Part shown: positions 11,153 through 12,405 of the stretch, in pieces
Layout: each line of letters starts with the position of its first letter
Position numbering within the stretch: the first letter of the stretch is position 1
DNA from: DATDMG01 sp036518955
GTDB lineage: Bacteria; Actinomycetota; Actinomycetes; Actinomycetales; Kineosporiaceae
Assembly: GCA_036518955.1 (NCBI GenBank)
Contig: DATDMG010000201.1
Span: 1 to 12,405 of the forward strand
Direction: 5' to 3'
DNA length: 12,405 nucleotides
Notes under the pieces: generated by a model
The model's database searches: none
Seen by the model: the letters and a program-made list of their open reading frames with translations, nothing else
What the model was told of the DNA's origin: nothing
Made by a program: the position numbers and the translations under genes

Positions 11153-12207
11153 GGCCGGCCCTGCCCGGACCGACGGTGCGCGTGCCAGGACTCGTAGTGG
11201 TCAAGCACCGTTTCCTCCACGGGACGGTAGGAGATCCCCAGGTCCTGGACGCTGCGGCGGTTGTCGACGGTGAAGCGGATCCCCAGATGCTTGCGGATGT
11301 AGTCCTGGTTCAGCCCGAACCTCGGCCCCAGAACGCGCACCGCCCGGTCCGGGACCCGGTGCCGTGGCACGAGCAGCCGAGCCGGGTGGCGGCTCCGGAT
11401 GATGCGTGCCATCTGCGCGAACGAGACCATCTCCGGCCGGGCCAGGATGTAGCGACCGGCCGCCGTCGGGTACTCCGCGGCGCGCAGGTGCGCGGTGGCG
11501 ACGTCCCGCACGTCCACGACGGTGAAGCTGAAGTTCGGCGCGCCGAAGAAGAAGTAGCCGCTCATCAACTCGTTCATCAGGAACAGGCTCCCGGAACGGG
11601 ACGCCGGGGTGAGCGACGGGCCGAGCACCAGGCCGGGGTTGATGGTCACCAAGGCCCACCGGTCCTGGGCTCCGACGGCCTCCCAGGCCGCGCGCTCGGC
11701 GACGGTCTTGGCATAGTGATAGGGGTTGTTCTCCAGGGTGCTGCTGGTGTTGACGTGGTCCTCGCTCAGCACTCGGTCCGGCATGGCGAGGACGTCGGCG
11801 TAGTCGCCGAAGATGGCCCCCACCGTCGAGGTCAGCACGACCCGCTGGACGCTTGATGTCCGGTTGACGCTGTCAAGGAGGTTGCGGGTGCCGTCCAGGG
11901 CGGGCTCGAGCACGTCCTGCCGGGCGTCGCGGATCTGTTGGGGGACCAGGAACGGCGAGGCGACGTGGAACACGTACCGGCAGCCGTCCATGACGTCGTC
12001 GAATGCCTTGGGTTGCAAGAGATCGGCCTCGACCAGCTCGAGCGTCCCCGGCTGTCCGGCCGCCAGCCGGTACAGCGGGTCGACCTTGGCGGGATCGGTC
12101 ATCCGGCGCACGCTTGCCCGGACGGTGTAGCCGCGGGTCAGCAGGGTGTGCACCAGGTGGCTGGCGACGAACCCGCTGCCACCGGTGACCAGAACCGGGA
12201 TGCTCAT
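11149..12207 (-). CDS. Extended SDR oxidoreductase, dihydroflavonol-4-reductase-like
   Basis: A 352-residue NAD(P)-dependent extended short-chain dehydrogenase. The nucleotide-binding motif VTGGSGFVASHL (7-18) is at the N-terminus, with a basic RASVRR after the second strand (30-35), which favours NADP(H). Then come EADLLQP (60-66), VFHVASPF (79-86), the catalytic serine in VLTSTVGAIFG (124-134), the YHYAK catalytic Tyr163/Lys167 and NPGLVLGPS (190-198). This set matches the dihydroflavonol-reductase/cinnamoyl-CoA-reductase/aldehyde-reductase branch rather than sugar-nucleotide epimerases, so an aldehyde or ketone reduction (or the reverse) is expected. The ATG at 12205-12207 has GAAGGG 9 bases upstream. 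It lies 57 bases after the aminotransferase stop and overlaps the kinase start by 4 bases, so all three sit in one transcript. The tail (HRRSGQGRP) is variable. Confidence 0.92.
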   Translation of the reverse strand: MSIPVLVTGGSGFVASHLVHTLLTRGYTVRASVRRMTDPAKVDPLYRLAAGQPGTLELVEADLLQPKAFDDVMDGCRYVFHVASPFLVPQQIRDARQDVLEPALDGTRNLLDSVNRTSSVQRVVLTSTVGAIFGDYADVLAMPDRVLSEDHVNTSSTLENNPYHYAKTVAERAAWEAVGAQDRWALVTINPGLVLGPSLTPASRSGSLFLMNELMSGYFFFGAPNFSFTVVDVRDVATAHLRAAEYPTAAGRYILARPEMVSFAQMARIIRSRHPARLLVPRHRVPDRAVRVLGPRFGLNQDYIRKHLGIRFTVDNRRSVQDLGISYRPVEETVLDHYESWHAHRRSGQGRP

Positions 12208-12264
12208 GTGCCGTAACCCTTCTGCCGGTAGCTTCTCCTGGGCGATGTGGTCCTTCAGGGGCGG

Positions 12265-12405
12265 TCAGATGCCCTCGACCTGGGTGAAGACCTGGTCGAA
12301 CCGGGACAGCGCGTCATCGATCACCTCGTCGGTGTCGGCCATCGAGGTGTAGAGCCGGGAGCCGGCGAGGGTGATGATCCCGTTGGCGGCGTAGGCGGCG
12401 CCCAT
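12265..12405 (-). CDS. C-terminal end of a class III PLP aminotransferase (partial)
   Basis: The last 46 codons plus TGA are in the window; the gene continues beyond 12405. The peptide reads GAAYAANGIITLAGSRLYTS then MADTDEVIDDALSRFDQVFT. The pattern 'G-hydrophobic-hydrophobic ... S...HTDEDIDxALxxFDxVF' is the typical end of class III aminotransferases, and of glutamate-1-semialdehyde aminomutase relatives in particular. These PLP enzymes move an amino group to an aldehyde or ketone. The Schiff-base lysine and most of the enzyme lie outside the window, so the subfamily is uncertain. It is the upstream gene of the SDR-kinase operon, 57 bases before the SDR start. Confidence 0.72.
   Translation of the reverse strand: MGAAYAANGIITLAGSRLYTSMADTDEVIDDALSRFDQVFTQVEGI

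Noticed and set aside
10154..11197. Plus-strand open frame opposite the FGGY kinase
   Set aside because: Low-complexity shadow frame; the opposite strand carries the FGGY signature and start/stop coupling.

Overview
The base composition (very GC-rich, with codon third positions almost all G or C in the convincing genes), the GTG starts, the 4-base stop/start overlaps and the protein families (NB-ARC/TPR regulator, F420-type luciferase-like oxidoreductase remnant, YD-repeat remnant, IS630-type transposase) point to a chromosomal accessory region of a high-GC actinomycete. The genus cannot be told from the window.

Left edge (1-1790): the last 25 codons of a MoeB/ThiF-type sulfur-carrier activating enzyme are translationally coupled to a complete cysteine desulfurase. 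Together they make a sulfur-delivery pair. A convergent MerR-type regulator overlaps the 3' end of the desulfurase by 18 bases.

Middle-left (1880-4060): a gene graveyard. It holds a frameshifted luciferase-like oxidoreductase fragment, a small protein of unknown function on the minus strand, a 14-base tandem duplication, a complete IS630-family transposase with short inverted repeats, a YD-repeat (RHS) fragment directly against the right end of the IS, and a short tail that resembles another luciferase-like oxidoreductase C-terminus.

Centre (4179-7581): one very large gene encodes a 1079-residue STAND protein. It has an NB-ARC ATPase, an exactly 40-residue-periodic TPR array, a low-complexity linker and a C-terminal domain ending in a TG-x-RCCYRP motif. 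It closes with a near-perfect 19-bp hairpin that can serve as a terminator in both directions. To its right (7587-8325) lie the C-terminal third of an ABC transporter ATPase domain and other coding-like scraps, so the STAND gene is flanked by decayed genes on both sides.

Right (8326-12405): a minus-strand biosynthetic-looking block. In transcription order it has a class III aminotransferase (C-terminal end only), a dihydroflavonol-reductase-like extended SDR, an FGGY sugar kinase coupled to the SDR by a GTGA overlap and followed by a hairpin, and then, behind its own putative promoter, a PHP-family phosphatase of the histidinol-phosphatase type. Kinase, oxidoreductase, aminotransferase and phosphatase together suggest making an amino-sugar or amino-cyclitol-like compound through phosphorylated intermediates. 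The sulfur pair at the left may or may not belong to the same pathway. I see no rRNA, tRNA or CRISPR array.
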